This document shows, piece after piece, positions 54,142 to 63,791 of a DNA stretch of 64,000 nucleotides (the stretch's first letter is position 1; the number at the start of each line of letters is the position of its first letter). This DNA is from Flavobacterium aquidurense (GTDB lineage: Bacteria > Bacteroidota > Bacteroidia > Flavobacteriales > Flavobacteriaceae). Under the pieces are notes generated by a model that saw nothing but the letters and a program-made list of their open reading frames with translations, did not search any database and had not been told where the DNA came from. Made by a program: the position numbers and the translations under genes. The stretch is from NCBI RefSeq assembly GCF_001404985.1, contig NZ_JRLF01000014.1:496001-560000 (forward strand). The letters run 5' to 3'.

Positions 54142-57100
54142 ATGAAAACAAAACTACTCTTATTTTTATTATTGCTTTCTTTAACCATTACTGCTCAAAC
54201 TAATTTGGTGCCAAATGGTGATTTCGAAACCTGGAGTTCATCTTCGCAGCCTGACAATTGGTATCGCTACTTTAGCGGTTATGTTTCTCAAAGTGCGAGT
54301 GCTCAAAGTGGTAAATCAAGCATAAACATGAGGATTGCCTCAGGAACGTATAACTATATTAATAGCGAATATTTTCCGGTACAGGCAAACAAAACCTATC
54401 GTATAACGATATACCACAGACTTTTAAACGGAGTTTTTTCTTCTATTGATTTGAGTTTATATCATAAACCAGGCACTTTTAAAGAGGAAATAATCAAAAA
54501 ATCTAATGTTACTTTTTCTAATCTGGAATGGAGAAAAATTGAATTTGAATATACTTCACAAGTTTCAGAAAATATCGAAGTTGATATCTGGACAACCGGA
54601 TCTCTTAATTCTGAGATTTTAATTGATAATGTATCGGTTGTAGATATTGCCGATGTTCCTTTGCAATATACTTCGATTCCGGATATTGAATTCGAAAAAC
54701 GATTAATCACTTTGGGTCTTGACTCAGGCACAACTGATGGTAAAGTATTAACGTCTACTATTAAAACGGTTAAATCACTAACTATTGATCCTTCTATAGT
54801 TTCTGATTTAACAGGAATAGAGGATTTTGAATCTTTAGAGTCATTAACTTGTAATGCAAGTTCATATACTGGTGCAGGAGGAAATGGTAAACTTAAAACG
54901 ATAAACATTTCTAAAAATGTTAATTTGACAACTTTGGGTATTGGCGGAAATCAAATTAGTAGTTTAGATATTTCTAACAATCCTAAATTGACTACTTTGA
55001 GTATGAGTTATAATAAAATTTCTAGTCTTAACACATCTGCAAACCCTGCTCTCACATACTTACTTGTAAGCAATAACCCAATTACTACACTTGATATTTC
55101 TAATAATTTAGCATTAACTTATTTATATTGTGGATCTACTTCTTTAACAAGTTTAAACATTTCTAAACTTACAAATTTGAGGGAGCTGGACATTCAGGGA
55201 CTTAAATGGACAACGCTTGACATTTCTAATAATTTAAATTTAGTAGTGCTATCCTGCGGCTTTAACCGACTCACATCGCTAAATGTCTCTAAACACACCC
55301 AATTGCTTTACCTTCATTGCGATTCTAATCAATTAACTTCATTAGATCTTTCTACAAATAAAAACTTAATTCGCTTAACTGCTGACTCAAATCGTTTGAC
55401 AACACTTGACCTAAGCAAAAACACTGCTTTGTCTTCAATATCATGTATTGGAAATAGCGAAATGACAACTTTGAACCTGCAAAACGGTAAAAACAGTCAG
55501 ATAACTTCTATCGATTTACAAAACAATCCAAGTTTAAGCTGTGTACTTGTGGATGATGTGGTCTATTCTAATACAAATTGGGCAAAATTTAAAGACGCTT
55601 CTGCCAGTTATTCAAACTCATGTCCGCTTGTATACACTGCAATTCCTGATATTGAATTCGAAAAAAAATTAATCTCTTTAGGTCTTGACTCTGGTGCAAC
55701 AGATGGTAAAGTATTAACCTCTAATATTAAAACGGTTAAATCACTAACAGTCGATACAAGAGTTATTTCTGACTTAACAGGAATTCAGGATTTTGAAGCC
55801 TTAGAAACTCTTTCTGCTACTGGAGGTGGCCATACCATTAATGGAGATTCAGATGGAAAACTGACAAAACTAGATGTTTCTAAAAATATAAATTTAACCT
55901 CTTTAAACTGTACAGCAAATAAGTTGACAAGTCTGGATGTTTCTAATAATAAAAATTTGAACATTTTAATGTTTAACGGAAATAAAATAACAACTATCAA
56001 CATAACAAATAATCCGTATTTACAGAGACTAACATTTAGCAACACATTAATCAGTTCTATTGATATTTCTAAACATCAGGCTTTAACTTTGTTTGATTGT
56101 TCTTACTCGAAAATAACAGCCATTGATGTTAGTAAAAATCCAGGCTTACAAGTTTTAGACGTAAGTGGTAACGGATTAACGACTTTAGATGTGTCTAAAA
56201 ATATATATGTATATAACTTCTATTGCGACGCAAATTCGCTAACATCAATTGATATTTCGAAAAATTTAAGTTTACTTAATTTTTCTTGCTACAACAATCC
56301 ACTGACAAATATTGACTTATCTAATAATATTTTATTGAATAGTGTAAATTTTGGCGCTACTGCAATCACGTCAATAGATCTTTCTAAAAATATCAATTTA
56401 ACATCCGTTAATTGTGGATCAGATCAATTAACCACTATTGATGTTTCTAAAAATTTAAAATTAAACTATTTTAATGCTAACAGCAGTCAGTTTAAAAGTC
56501 TGGATTTTTCTAAAAACATCAATTTGACTACGCTATATTGTCAATACAATCCAGTATTAAACGAGATAAATCTAAAAAACGGCAATAATACAAAGCTTAC
56601 AAATGGAAATGTATCTTTAAACGGTAATCCAAGTTTATATTGTATTCAGGTTGATGATGTAAATTTTTCAACTCAAAACTGGACAAAAAAAGACGCATCT
56701 GTAGATTATACCTCATCCGCATGTACCGTACCATCATATACCCTTATTCCAGATGCTGAATTTGAAAAACTATTAATAGAAAAAGGAATTGACGGAGTTC
56801 AGGATGGTAAAGTCCTAACCAATAGAATTACAAAAATAAAAGTATTGAATTTAAGCAATACCAATACTAAATATAAAATTGAAAATCTAACCGGAATTGA
56901 GGATTTTGAAGCATTAGAAGAATTAAAATTCCCTAATAATAATGAAGCTAATATAGCAACAGTAAACCTGTCTAAAAATCAATTCTTAAAAAAATTAGAT
57001 TGTAGACAATCCGGCGTAATTACACTAGACGTTTCTAAAAACACAGCGTTGACAGATCTAAACTGCTATGGCAACAAATTAACGAGTTTAGATGTTTCTA

Positions 57101-58566
57101 AAAATAGTGCCTTAACAACTCTTGATTGTTCTTACAATAGATTAACAGCTTTAGATGTTACTAATAATGTAAATCTTAAAAGCTTGTCTTGTTCTTCGTC
57201 TAATAAAGAAGGCGTGTTTAGCTTACAACAAGGTTTACTAACAAGTTTGGATCTTTCTAAAAATAGTGCATTAGAATTTTTAGATTGCAGTATGAATGAA
57301 AAACTGGCTGGATTGGATGTGTCTAAAAACACCAACCTAACAGCTATTAATGTTAGTAATAACAAATTAACTTCTATCGATTTTTCGGCCAATAAACTTT
57401 TAAAAAGCATCGCTTGTGAAAACAATCAGATAACAAGTTTAGATCTTTCTAAATATCCTGCTTTAGAATCTTTAAGATGCTCTTATAATCAACTAACAAT
57501 ATTAGATGTATCACAAAAACCAGGATTAAAAGTTTTAATGTGCAGCTATAATCAATTGACAAACTTAAATGTTTCAAAAAACCCTGTATTAGAAACTTTT
57601 TATTGCGACAATAATAAATTAACTGTTTTAGATTTATCTGCAAATCCTAACTTGAAGCAAATTATATGTAGTAATAATAATTTGACGAAATTAAACTTAA
57701 AAAATGGCGGCAATAAAAAAGTTAGCACCACTATATTCAACAGCTTTGCAAATAATCCAAATTTATCATGCATCACTGTTGATGACGTTAATTACGCTAA
57801 TAATACCTGGGCGAATTTTAAAGATGCAATTGCAAGTTATAATACAGAATGTGGCTTTAGCTTACCATCAAAAAACTTTACTGTAGAATCAAAAGGTGAA
57901 TCTTGTCTTGGTGAAAACAATGGAGAAATTAATATAACAGCAAGTGCACAATTACCGTACGTTGCAAACATAAACGGAAAAACTACCGCTTTTGCAAATA
58001 ACAGTTTAAAAGTAAGCAACCTTACACCGGGAACATATACTATTATTGTAACAATTCCGGGAGAAATATATGAACAAACCTTTACTCTTGCTATTGCAAA
58101 AGGAGCCAATATTACAGGAAAATCTACGGTAAGTTCTCAAAAATTAGCAGTAGAAATTACTGAAGGAACTGCCCCTTTTACCGTTTTTGTTGATGGCGCA
58201 GAACAGTTTCAGACTAATGATGCCAGTTTCTCCGTAGATGTTAATAAAGATGCATTAGTAGAAGTAGCAACGGCAAAAGCTTGTGAAGGTGTTTATGCCA
58301 AAAAAGTTTCAATTTCAGATTTTGAATCGGGAACAGTTTCTGCTTATCCTAACCCAACATCAGGACATTTGGAAATTGAAATACCAACAACTAAAAAAGA
58401 AGTTATTATAGAATTATACAATTTTGGAGGTCAGTTAGTTTCTCATAAAAACTACATTATCGAAAACGGAAAAGCATATCTAAACCTTGAAGGTCAGCCT
58501 TCAGGAATTTATGCCGCCAAAATCTATTTAGACACTCCGGAATATCTTAAAATTATAAAAAAATAA
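54142..58566 (+). CDS. LRR surface protein with N-terminal carbohydrate-binding-like module, T9SS substrate (LRR 2)
   Basis: A 1474-residue secreted protein. Signal peptide (ends TITAQ), then a CBM4/9-like jelly-roll at about 20-170 (NLVPNGDFETWSSSSQPDNW...ILIDNVSVVDI). Three LRR blocks follow (caps YTSIPDIEFEKRLI, YTAIPDIEFEKKLI, YTLIPDAEFEKLLI). After them comes a beta-rich region not seen in the other LRR proteins (FTVESKGESCLGENNGEINITA...NLTPGTYTIIV) and a T9SS type A domain of different sequence (VSAYPNPTSGHLEIEIP...YLKIIKK). The stop is 2 bases before the FN3 lipoprotein gene, so the two are translated as one operon. Confidence 0.91.
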   Translation: MKTKLLLFLLLLSLTITAQTNLVPNGDFETWSSSSQPDNWYRYFSGYVSQSASAQSGKSSINMRIASGTYNYINSEYFPVQANKTYRITIYHRLLNGVFSSIDLSLYHKPGTFKEEIIKKSNVTFSNLEWRKIEFEYTSQVSENIEVDIWTTGSLNSEILIDNVSVVDIADVPLQYTSIPDIEFEKRLITLGLDSGTTDGKVLTSTIKTVKSLTIDPSIVSDLTGIEDFESLESLTCNASSYTGAGGNGKLKTINISKNVNLTTLGIGGNQISSLDISNNPKLTTLSMSYNKISSLNTSANPALTYLLVSNNPITTLDISNNLALTYLYCGSTSLTSLNISKLTNLRELDIQGLKWTTLDISNNLNLVVLSCGFNRLTSLNVSKHTQLLYLHCDSNQLTSLDLSTNKNLIRLTADSNRLTTLDLSKNTALSSISCIGNSEMTTLNLQNGKNSQITSIDLQNNPSLSCVLVDDVVYSNTNWAKFKDASASYSNSCPLVYTAIPDIEFEKKLISLGLDSGATDGKVLTSNIKTVKSLTVDTRVISDLTGIQDFEALETLSATGGGHTINGDSDGKLTKLDVSKNINLTSLNCTANKLTSLDVSNNKNLNILMFNGNKITTINITNNPYLQRLTFSNTLISSIDISKHQALTLFDCSYSKITAIDVSKNPGLQVLDVSGNGLTTLDVSKNIYVYNFYCDANSLTSIDISKNLSLLNFSCYNNPLTNIDLSNNILLNSVNFGATAITSIDLSKNINLTSVNCGSDQLTTIDVSKNLKLNYFNANSSQFKSLDFSKNINLTTLYCQYNPVLNEINLKNGNNTKLTNGNVSLNGNPSLYCIQVDDVNFSTQNWTKKDASVDYTSSACTVPSYTLIPDAEFEKLLIEKGIDGVQDGKVLTNRITKIKVLNLSNTNTKYKIENLTGIEDFEALEELKFPNNNEANIATVNLSKNQFLKKLDCRQSGVITLDVSKNTALTDLNCYGNKLTSLDVSKNSALTTLDCSYNRLTALDVTNNVNLKSLSCSSSNKEGVFSLQQGLLTSLDLSKNSALEFLDCSMNEKLAGLDVSKNTNLTAINVSNNKLTSIDFSANKLLKSIACENNQITSLDLSKYPALESLRCSYNQLTILDVSQKPGLKVLMCSYNQLTNLNVSKNPVLETFYCDNNKLTVLDLSANPNLKQIICSNNNLTKLNLKNGGNKKVSTTIFNSFANNPNLSCITVDDVNYANNTWANFKDAIASYNTECGFSLPSKNFTVESKGESCLGENNGEINITASAQLPYVANINGKTTAFANNSLKVSNLTPGTYTIIVTIPGEIYEQTFTLAIAKGANITGKSTVSSQKLAVEITEGTAPFTVFVDGAEQFQTNDASFSVDVNKDALVEVATAKACEGVYAKKVSISDFESGTVSAYPNPTSGHLEIEIPTTKKEVIIELYNFGGQLVSHKNYIIENGKAYLNLEGQPSGIYAAKIYLDTPEYLKIIKK

Positions 58567-58568
58567 AA

Positions 58569-59249
58569 ATGAAGAATTATATATACCTCGCAATCATTGG
58601 TTTTTTATTTATTTCATGCGGTGGAGACGATTCAGAACCTGAAAACACTGCGCCAACTGTACCGGCATTAGTTACTCCTGCTGACAGTAAATTATGCGTC
58701 GACAACACCGTTTCGTTTCAATGGAATTTGTCTACAGATACTGAAAAAGATGTAATAACTTATCAAATTCAGGTAGCGAAAGACAATACATTTTCTCAAA
58801 TTGTAAAAGCAACTGAAGCTACAGCTAACAATACTTCTATTGCATTAGAGAAAAACACGGCATATTACTGGAGAGTAAAAGCAACAGACAGTAAAGGATT
58901 AGCAAGTGCATATTCTGCTACTTTCAAGCTTTACACAACTGGAGAAGCTGTGGTAAATCATTTGCCTTTTTCTCCTGAATTGGTACAGCCAGCTATTGAC
59001 TCTCTATTGAATAAAACAACGGCTTCTTTAAAATGGAATGCTACAGATGCAGACGCAACAGATGTTTTGAGTTATGATGTTTATTTTGGAAAAACAAATC
59101 CGCCTACAGCGAAAGTAAGCGCAAATACAAGTGCAATTTCTTTTGATACTACAGTTGAACCTACAACAGAATATTTCTGGAGAGTTGTCGTAAAAGATAA
59201 TAAAGGAGGAGAAACTGTTGGTCAGATTTGGAAATTTAAGACCAATTAA
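58569..59249 (+). CDS. Fibronectin type III lipoprotein
   Basis: A 226-residue lipoprotein with lipobox FISC (Cys17) and an acidic GGDDSEPEN sequence after the cysteine, a typical surface-export signal in Bacteroidota. Two FN3 domains: about 35-120 (LVTPADSKLCVDNTVSFQWNLSTDTEKDVITYQIQVAKD...YYWRVKATD) and about 130-226 (LVQPAIDSLLNKTTASLKWNATDADATDVLSYDVYFGK...YFWRVVVKD). There is no enzyme domain. It lies 2 bases after LRR 2, so it may act as a surface partner or anchor of that protein (inferred). Confidence 0.88.
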   Translation: MKNYIYLAIIGFLFISCGGDDSEPENTAPTVPALVTPADSKLCVDNTVSFQWNLSTDTEKDVITYQIQVAKDNTFSQIVKATEATANNTSIALEKNTAYYWRVKATDSKGLASAYSATFKLYTTGEAVVNHLPFSPELVQPAIDSLLNKTTASLKWNATDADATDVLSYDVYFGKTNPPTAKVSANTSAISFDTTVEPTTEYFWRVVVKDNKGGETVGQIWKFKTN

Positions 59250-59281
59250 GAATTTTAAAAATTACAATTAGTTAACTAAAG

Positions 59282-59318
59282 AATCCCATTGTTCATTCAT
59301 TTGAAAATGGGATTTTTT
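59282..59318 (+). terminator. Terminator after the LRR 2 / FN3 operon
   Basis: AATCCCATT pairs with AATGGGATT around 15 bases, followed by T. The arms recur after LRR 3 and LRR 4. Confidence 0.8.
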
Positions 59319-59356
59319 ATGCGTATAACTTTCTTAAAAAATTAAATAATAACCGA

Positions 59357-59401
59357 TTACGTCTTGCCGTAAGGAAATATGAATTGCAATTTGTATACTT
59401 G
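59357..59401 (+). promoter_or_regulatory. LRR-type operator and promoter before LRR gene 3
   Basis: TTACGTCTTGCCGTAA (59357-59372) and TATACTTG (59394-59401), 21 bases apart. Confidence 0.8.
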
Positions 59402-59426
59402 TACTTCCAAATTCTAAATTTAATTT

Positions 59427-62228
59427 ATGAAAACAAAACTACTCTTATTGCTTTTATTAGCTATCTTTTCTGTCTCTGCCCAAACCCCAAATGTTCCTAA
59501 CTACGTTCCTGTAAACGGATTATTAGTATATTATCCTTTTAATGGAAATGCAACTGACCAAAGCGGAAACGGTGTAAATGGAAATCCACAAAATCTAACC
59601 CTGACAACTGACAGATCCGGAAATAGCAATGCTGCTTATTCTTTTAACGGAATAAATAGTGGTATGTCTATTTATTTGGCAAATCAGCCACAAGTTAATA
59701 ACACCAGAACTATAACTGGTTGGTTTAAGGCAAGTGATCCTGTTAGCTCAAGCGCTTTTGATTTTTGTCTTGCAAGTTACGGAGCTGTCGCAGATTCTTT
59801 TAAAATAAGCTTTTATCGTAAAGGATATTTAGATGTAAATTTTGATTCTCAGGTTTTTTCTTCTCAAAAAAACTTCTTCAATAATGAATGGACCTTTTTT
59901 GCGATGACATTTGATGACAATACTAATGTTTTTTCATTTTACATAAACAATGTTCTCGAACTAACCGGAACTGTTAGCTCGTTTACAAATGGATTTGGAG
60001 GTATTTGCAGCATTGGAAAAAACAATTCAAACAATTATTTTGAAGGTTCTATAGATGATATCGGAATTTGGAACCGTACATTAACTCAAAAGGAAATTAC
60101 GGATTTATACGAATCAGGAAATCCTCCTAATCCTTACACTTCAATTCCTGATGCAAATTTTGAGAAAAAATTAATCGATTTAGGAATTGATTCTGGCATT
60201 GCTGATGGAAAAGTTCTTACTTCTAATATTAGCACTGTAAAGTTCTTAGACCTTACCAAAAGTAATATTTCTGATTTAACAGGAATACAAGACTTTGTAT
60301 CATTAACTGATTTAAATTGTAGTCAAAATTCATTAACAACAGTAGATGTAAGTAAAAATATCAATCTGACTACTCTAGACTGTAACAACAATAGAATAAC
60401 CTCTTTAGACGTAAGTAATAATATTGCTTTACTTAATTTGAGCTGCTATTCTAATCAATTAACAGCTTTAGATGTCAGAGTAAATACAGCGTTAACAAAA
60501 TTAGATTCGGGTTCAAACAAATATACTGCTTTGGATCTAAGTTCAAATACTGCGTTAACTTTTTTGGGCTGTAATACTAGTCAATTAACCAGTTTAGATG
60601 TAAGTAAGAATACAGCTTTAAATCTGCTAGATTGCCGCGAAAATAAATTAACCTACTTGGATGTTTCTAAAATCACTACTCTAAAAGAGCTATATTGTCA
60701 ATCTAATCAATTAACAAATTTGGATATAAGCAAAAACAAAGCTTTAGAATTTTTAAATTGTTCAAAAAATCAGCTAACCACTTTGGATGTTAGCGTAAAT
60801 ACTGCTTTAGTCGGTTTATATTCTAATTCTAATCCATTAATGAGTCTAAATTTGAAGAATGCAAACAATCTTAAATTTGCATATCTAAATCTTAAAGACA
60901 ATCCAAATTTAACTTGTATTCAAGTTGATGATACAGTTTATTCTAATGCAAATTGGGCTAATAAAAAAGATGCTGCTGCAAGTTTCAGCACAGATTGCGA
61001 GCAAGAATATACGTTAATACCTGACAGTAATTTTGAACAAAGATTAATTCAATTACAAATTGATACTGATGGAAAAAATGGAAAAGTACTAAATAGCAGT
61101 ATCGCTAAAATAGATCACTTATACCTTGAATCCAATTCTATCAAAGACTTAACAGGAATTAGTGGGTTTGTGTCTCTTAGAGGCTTAAGAGTTTCGAACA
61201 ATTTATTGACTCATTTGGATTTATCTAAAAATACTCTTTTAGATACGTTAGATTGCTCCAAAAACAAACTTATAAGTCTCAATATCAAAAACGGAAATAA
61301 TATTAAACTTCATAAATCAAGTTTAAAATTCTCAAACAATCCGGATTTAACTTGTATTCAGGTTGATGATGCTGCTTATTCAGATGCAAACTGGGCCAAT
61401 ATTAAAGATGCCACAGCTACTTTTAATACAGATTGTACCGTAGACTTTGTAGTACTGCCTGATACTAATTTTGAACAAAAACTAATCGATTTAGGAATTG
61501 ATACTGATGGTTTAAACGGAAAAATAACTACCGCAAATATAGCTGGAATTACTTCTTTAGATCTTTCTAATAGTAATATTAAAGATCTTTCGGGAATTGA
61601 AAATTTTACTGCATTGACATTTTTAGATTGCAGTAATAATCAATTGACAACATTAGATGTGAGCAAGAATCTTGCTTTAGAAACATTAAATGCTTCTACA
61701 AACCAAATCACTACATTGGATTTATCCAAAAACAGTAAACTTAAAATTGTATACGTAACAAATAATCCATTAATATCATTAAATCTACAGAATGGTAATA
61801 ATAGAAATTTTGTTTTACCAGCTCCAACAGATAAAAAAGCCGCCTCTTTATACACTAGCTTTTTAGGACTTACAACTCTAAGCTGTATTAAGGTAGACGA
61901 TCCTAATTATTCTAATGCAAATTGGTCTAAAATTAAAGAAACAACAACTACTTACTCTGCAACTTGTTCTACTCTAGGCATCGAAGATTCTGTTTTTGAC
62001 AAAGCAGTTTTATATCCAAACCCAACAAAAGGTGAAGTAAACATTAATAATATTGCCTTAGAAAAAGCAACGGTTTACAATTCATTAGGACAATTGGTAA
62101 AAACATTTACTTTAAATTCAAGTAATACAAATAATACAATCAATTTATCAGGTTTACCAAAAGGAGTTTATTATGTATACTTAATTAATAAGGATGCAGC
62201 TTCTGCTAAAAAAGTTATTGTTGAATAA
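59427..62228 (+). CDS. LRR surface protein with N-terminal LamG-like domain, T9SS substrate (LRR 3)
   Basis: A 933-residue secreted protein. Signal peptide (ends SVSAQ), then a LamG/concanavalin-like domain at about 30-230 (LLVYYPFNGNATDQSGNGVNGNPQN...EGSIDDIGIWNRTLTQKEITDLYESG). Three LRR blocks follow (caps YTSIPDANFEKKLI, YTLIPDSNFEQRLI, FVVLPDTNFEQKLI) with the same cysteine-bearing 21-residue repeats as LRR 1. The C-terminal T9SS type A domain (VLYPNPTKGEVNIN...KKVIVE) shares a 101-bp identical DNA stretch with LRR 4. The third block closely resembles the fifth block of LRR 1. LamG suggests glycan or protein binding. Confidence 0.91.
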   Translation: MKTKLLLLLLLAIFSVSAQTPNVPNYVPVNGLLVYYPFNGNATDQSGNGVNGNPQNLTLTTDRSGNSNAAYSFNGINSGMSIYLANQPQVNNTRTITGWFKASDPVSSSAFDFCLASYGAVADSFKISFYRKGYLDVNFDSQVFSSQKNFFNNEWTFFAMTFDDNTNVFSFYINNVLELTGTVSSFTNGFGGICSIGKNNSNNYFEGSIDDIGIWNRTLTQKEITDLYESGNPPNPYTSIPDANFEKKLIDLGIDSGIADGKVLTSNISTVKFLDLTKSNISDLTGIQDFVSLTDLNCSQNSLTTVDVSKNINLTTLDCNNNRITSLDVSNNIALLNLSCYSNQLTALDVRVNTALTKLDSGSNKYTALDLSSNTALTFLGCNTSQLTSLDVSKNTALNLLDCRENKLTYLDVSKITTLKELYCQSNQLTNLDISKNKALEFLNCSKNQLTTLDVSVNTALVGLYSNSNPLMSLNLKNANNLKFAYLNLKDNPNLTCIQVDDTVYSNANWANKKDAAASFSTDCEQEYTLIPDSNFEQRLIQLQIDTDGKNGKVLNSSIAKIDHLYLESNSIKDLTGISGFVSLRGLRVSNNLLTHLDLSKNTLLDTLDCSKNKLISLNIKNGNNIKLHKSSLKFSNNPDLTCIQVDDAAYSDANWANIKDATATFNTDCTVDFVVLPDTNFEQKLIDLGIDTDGLNGKITTANIAGITSLDLSNSNIKDLSGIENFTALTFLDCSNNQLTTLDVSKNLALETLNASTNQITTLDLSKNSKLKIVYVTNNPLISLNLQNGNNRNFVLPAPTDKKAASLYTSFLGLTTLSCIKVDDPNYSNANWSKIKETTTTYSATCSTLGIEDSVFDKAVLYPNPTKGEVNINNIALEKATVYNSLGQLVKTFTLNSSNTNNTINLSGLPKGVYYVYLINKDAASAKKVIVE
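61971..62071 (+). repeat. 101-bp identical tract in the LRR 3 tail
   Basis: Identical to 63461-63561 in LRR 4, base for base over 101 positions, within the T9SS domain coding region; the flanks are clearly diverged at synonymous sites. Confidence 0.85.
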
Positions 62229-62246
62229 TTATAAATTGTTAAAACT

Positions 62247-62284
62247 AAAAATCCCATTCGTTGTGGCGAATGGGATTTTTTTTA
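62247..62284 (+). terminator. Terminator after LRR gene 3
   Basis: AAAAATCCCATTCG pairs with CGAATGGGATTTTT around 6 bases, followed by T. Confidence 0.9.
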
Positions 62285-62315
62285 TGGTAAAATTAAAAAA
62301 ATTGAATGATAAATA

Positions 62316-62360
62316 TTACGTTTTCCCGTAAAAGAAAACCAATTACAAATTGTATACTTG
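62316..62360 (+). promoter_or_regulatory. LRR-type operator and promoter before LRR gene 4
   Basis: TTACGTTTTCCCGTAA (62316-62331) and TATACTTG (62353-62360), 21 bases apart. Confidence 0.8.
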
Positions 62361-62380
62361 CACTTTTTTAAACATAAATT

Positions 62381-63718
62381 ATGAAAACAAAATTACTTTT
62401 ACTTTTATTACTTTCTTTATCTACATTCGCTCAGACTAATTTAGTCACAAATGGAGATTTCGAAGACTGGTCTTCATCTTCTCAACCAGATAACTGGTTT
62501 CGCTTTTTTAGTGGTTTTGTTTCTCAAAGTACAACTGCTCAAAATGGATCTTCAAGTACTAAACTCAAAATTACCGGATCAACAAACTTCATAAATAGTA
62601 AGACTTTTGCTGTTCAGGCAAACAAAACCTATCGCGTTACTATGTATCATCGAGTTGCTTCAGGAACACTTTCTTCTGTTGAATTAAGCTTGTATCATCA
62701 ACCGAATACTTTTAAAGAAAAATTTACTCAAATTAGCGATATAACTTTTTCGAGCTCTCAATGGCGAAAATTAGAGTTGGTATATACATCAACAGTTGCT
62801 GAAAACATTGAGGTGGATATATGGGCAACAGGAGTTACAGGTTCTGACATTTTGCTGGATAATGTTTCTGTTGTTGATATTGACGAACCTGTTGCGCAAT
62901 ACACGTCTATCCCCGATATTAATTTCGAAAATAAACTGATTGCTTTGGGTCTTGATTTCGGGGTTCCAGATGGTAAAGTATCTACTGCAAATATTGCTTC
63001 ACTGACAGGTTTAAACATCTCACAATCATCAATTAATGACTTAACCGGGATTGAAGATTTTGTGTCTTTAAAAAATTTAGATTTTTCTTACAACAATGTT
63101 ACTTCTGTAAATCTTTCTAAAAATATAAATTTAGTGAGTCTAAACTGTGTAGCACTTTATCCTGAAGGATTAGAATCTTTAGATCTTTCAAATAATGTTT
63201 TATTAGAAGAATTAAACTGTACAGGAAATAAGTTAGTCACTTTAGATCTTTCCAAAAACATTTCATTAATCAGATTAGCTTATAGCAGAGGCGAAGATTT
63301 AATAAGTATTAACCTTCAAAATGGCAATAATAAAAAAATACAGTTCCTTGCATTCCCAAGCCCACAATTAAAATGTGTGCAAGTAGACGATGTCGATTAC
63401 TCCAATGCTAACTGGTCCTACAGCAAAACGGCAAATACAATCTTTTCTTTAAATTGCAATACTCTAGGCATCGAAGATTCTGTTTTTGACAAAGCAGTTT
63501 TATATCCAAACCCAACAAAAGGTGAAGTAAACATTAATAATATTGCCTTAGAAAAAGCAACTGTTTACAATTCATTAGGGCAATTGGTAAAAACGTTTAT
63601 ACTAAATTCAAGTAATACCAATAATACAATCAATTTATCCGGTTTACCAAAAGGAGTTTATTATGTATACTTGATTAATCAGGACGCTGCCTTAGCAAAG
63701 AAAGTTATTGTTGAATAA
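62381..63718 (+). CDS. Short LRR surface protein with carbohydrate-binding-like module, T9SS substrate (LRR 4)
   Basis: A 445-residue secreted protein. Signal peptide (ends STFAQ), then a CBM4/9-like module at about 20-170, very similar to that of LRR 2 (NLVTNGDFEDWSSSSQPDNWFRFFSG). One LRR block follows (cap YTSIPDINFENKLI), with only a few repeats, then the T9SS type A domain shared with LRR 3. It looks like a reduced cassette combining the front of LRR 2 with the tail of LRR 3. It has its own operator, promoter and terminator. Confidence 0.91.
   Translation: MKTKLLLLLLLSLSTFAQTNLVTNGDFEDWSSSSQPDNWFRFFSGFVSQSTTAQNGSSSTKLKITGSTNFINSKTFAVQANKTYRVTMYHRVASGTLSSVELSLYHQPNTFKEKFTQISDITFSSSQWRKLELVYTSTVAENIEVDIWATGVTGSDILLDNVSVVDIDEPVAQYTSIPDINFENKLIALGLDFGVPDGKVSTANIASLTGLNISQSSINDLTGIEDFVSLKNLDFSYNNVTSVNLSKNINLVSLNCVALYPEGLESLDLSNNVLLEELNCTGNKLVTLDLSKNISLIRLAYSRGEDLISINLQNGNNKKIQFLAFPSPQLKCVQVDDVDYSNANWSYSKTANTIFSLNCNTLGIEDSVFDKAVLYPNPTKGEVNINNIALEKATVYNSLGQLVKTFILNSSNTNNTINLSGLPKGVYYVYLINQDAALAKKVIVE
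63461..63561 (+). repeat. 101-bp identical tract in the LRR 4 tail
   Basis: Copy of 61971-62071 in LRR 3. Confidence 0.85.
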
Positions 63719-63736
63719 TTATATATTATTAAACCT

Positions 63737-63773
63737 AAAAAATCCCATTCACTGCGGCGAATGGGATTTTTTT
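63737..63773. terminator. Terminator after LRR gene 4, shared with the convergent gene
   Basis: AAAATCCCATTC pairs with GAATGGGATTTT around 8 bases; A on the left and T on the right allow both directions. Confidence 0.85.
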
Positions 63774-63791
63774 ATGTTTAAGATTTTTGTT

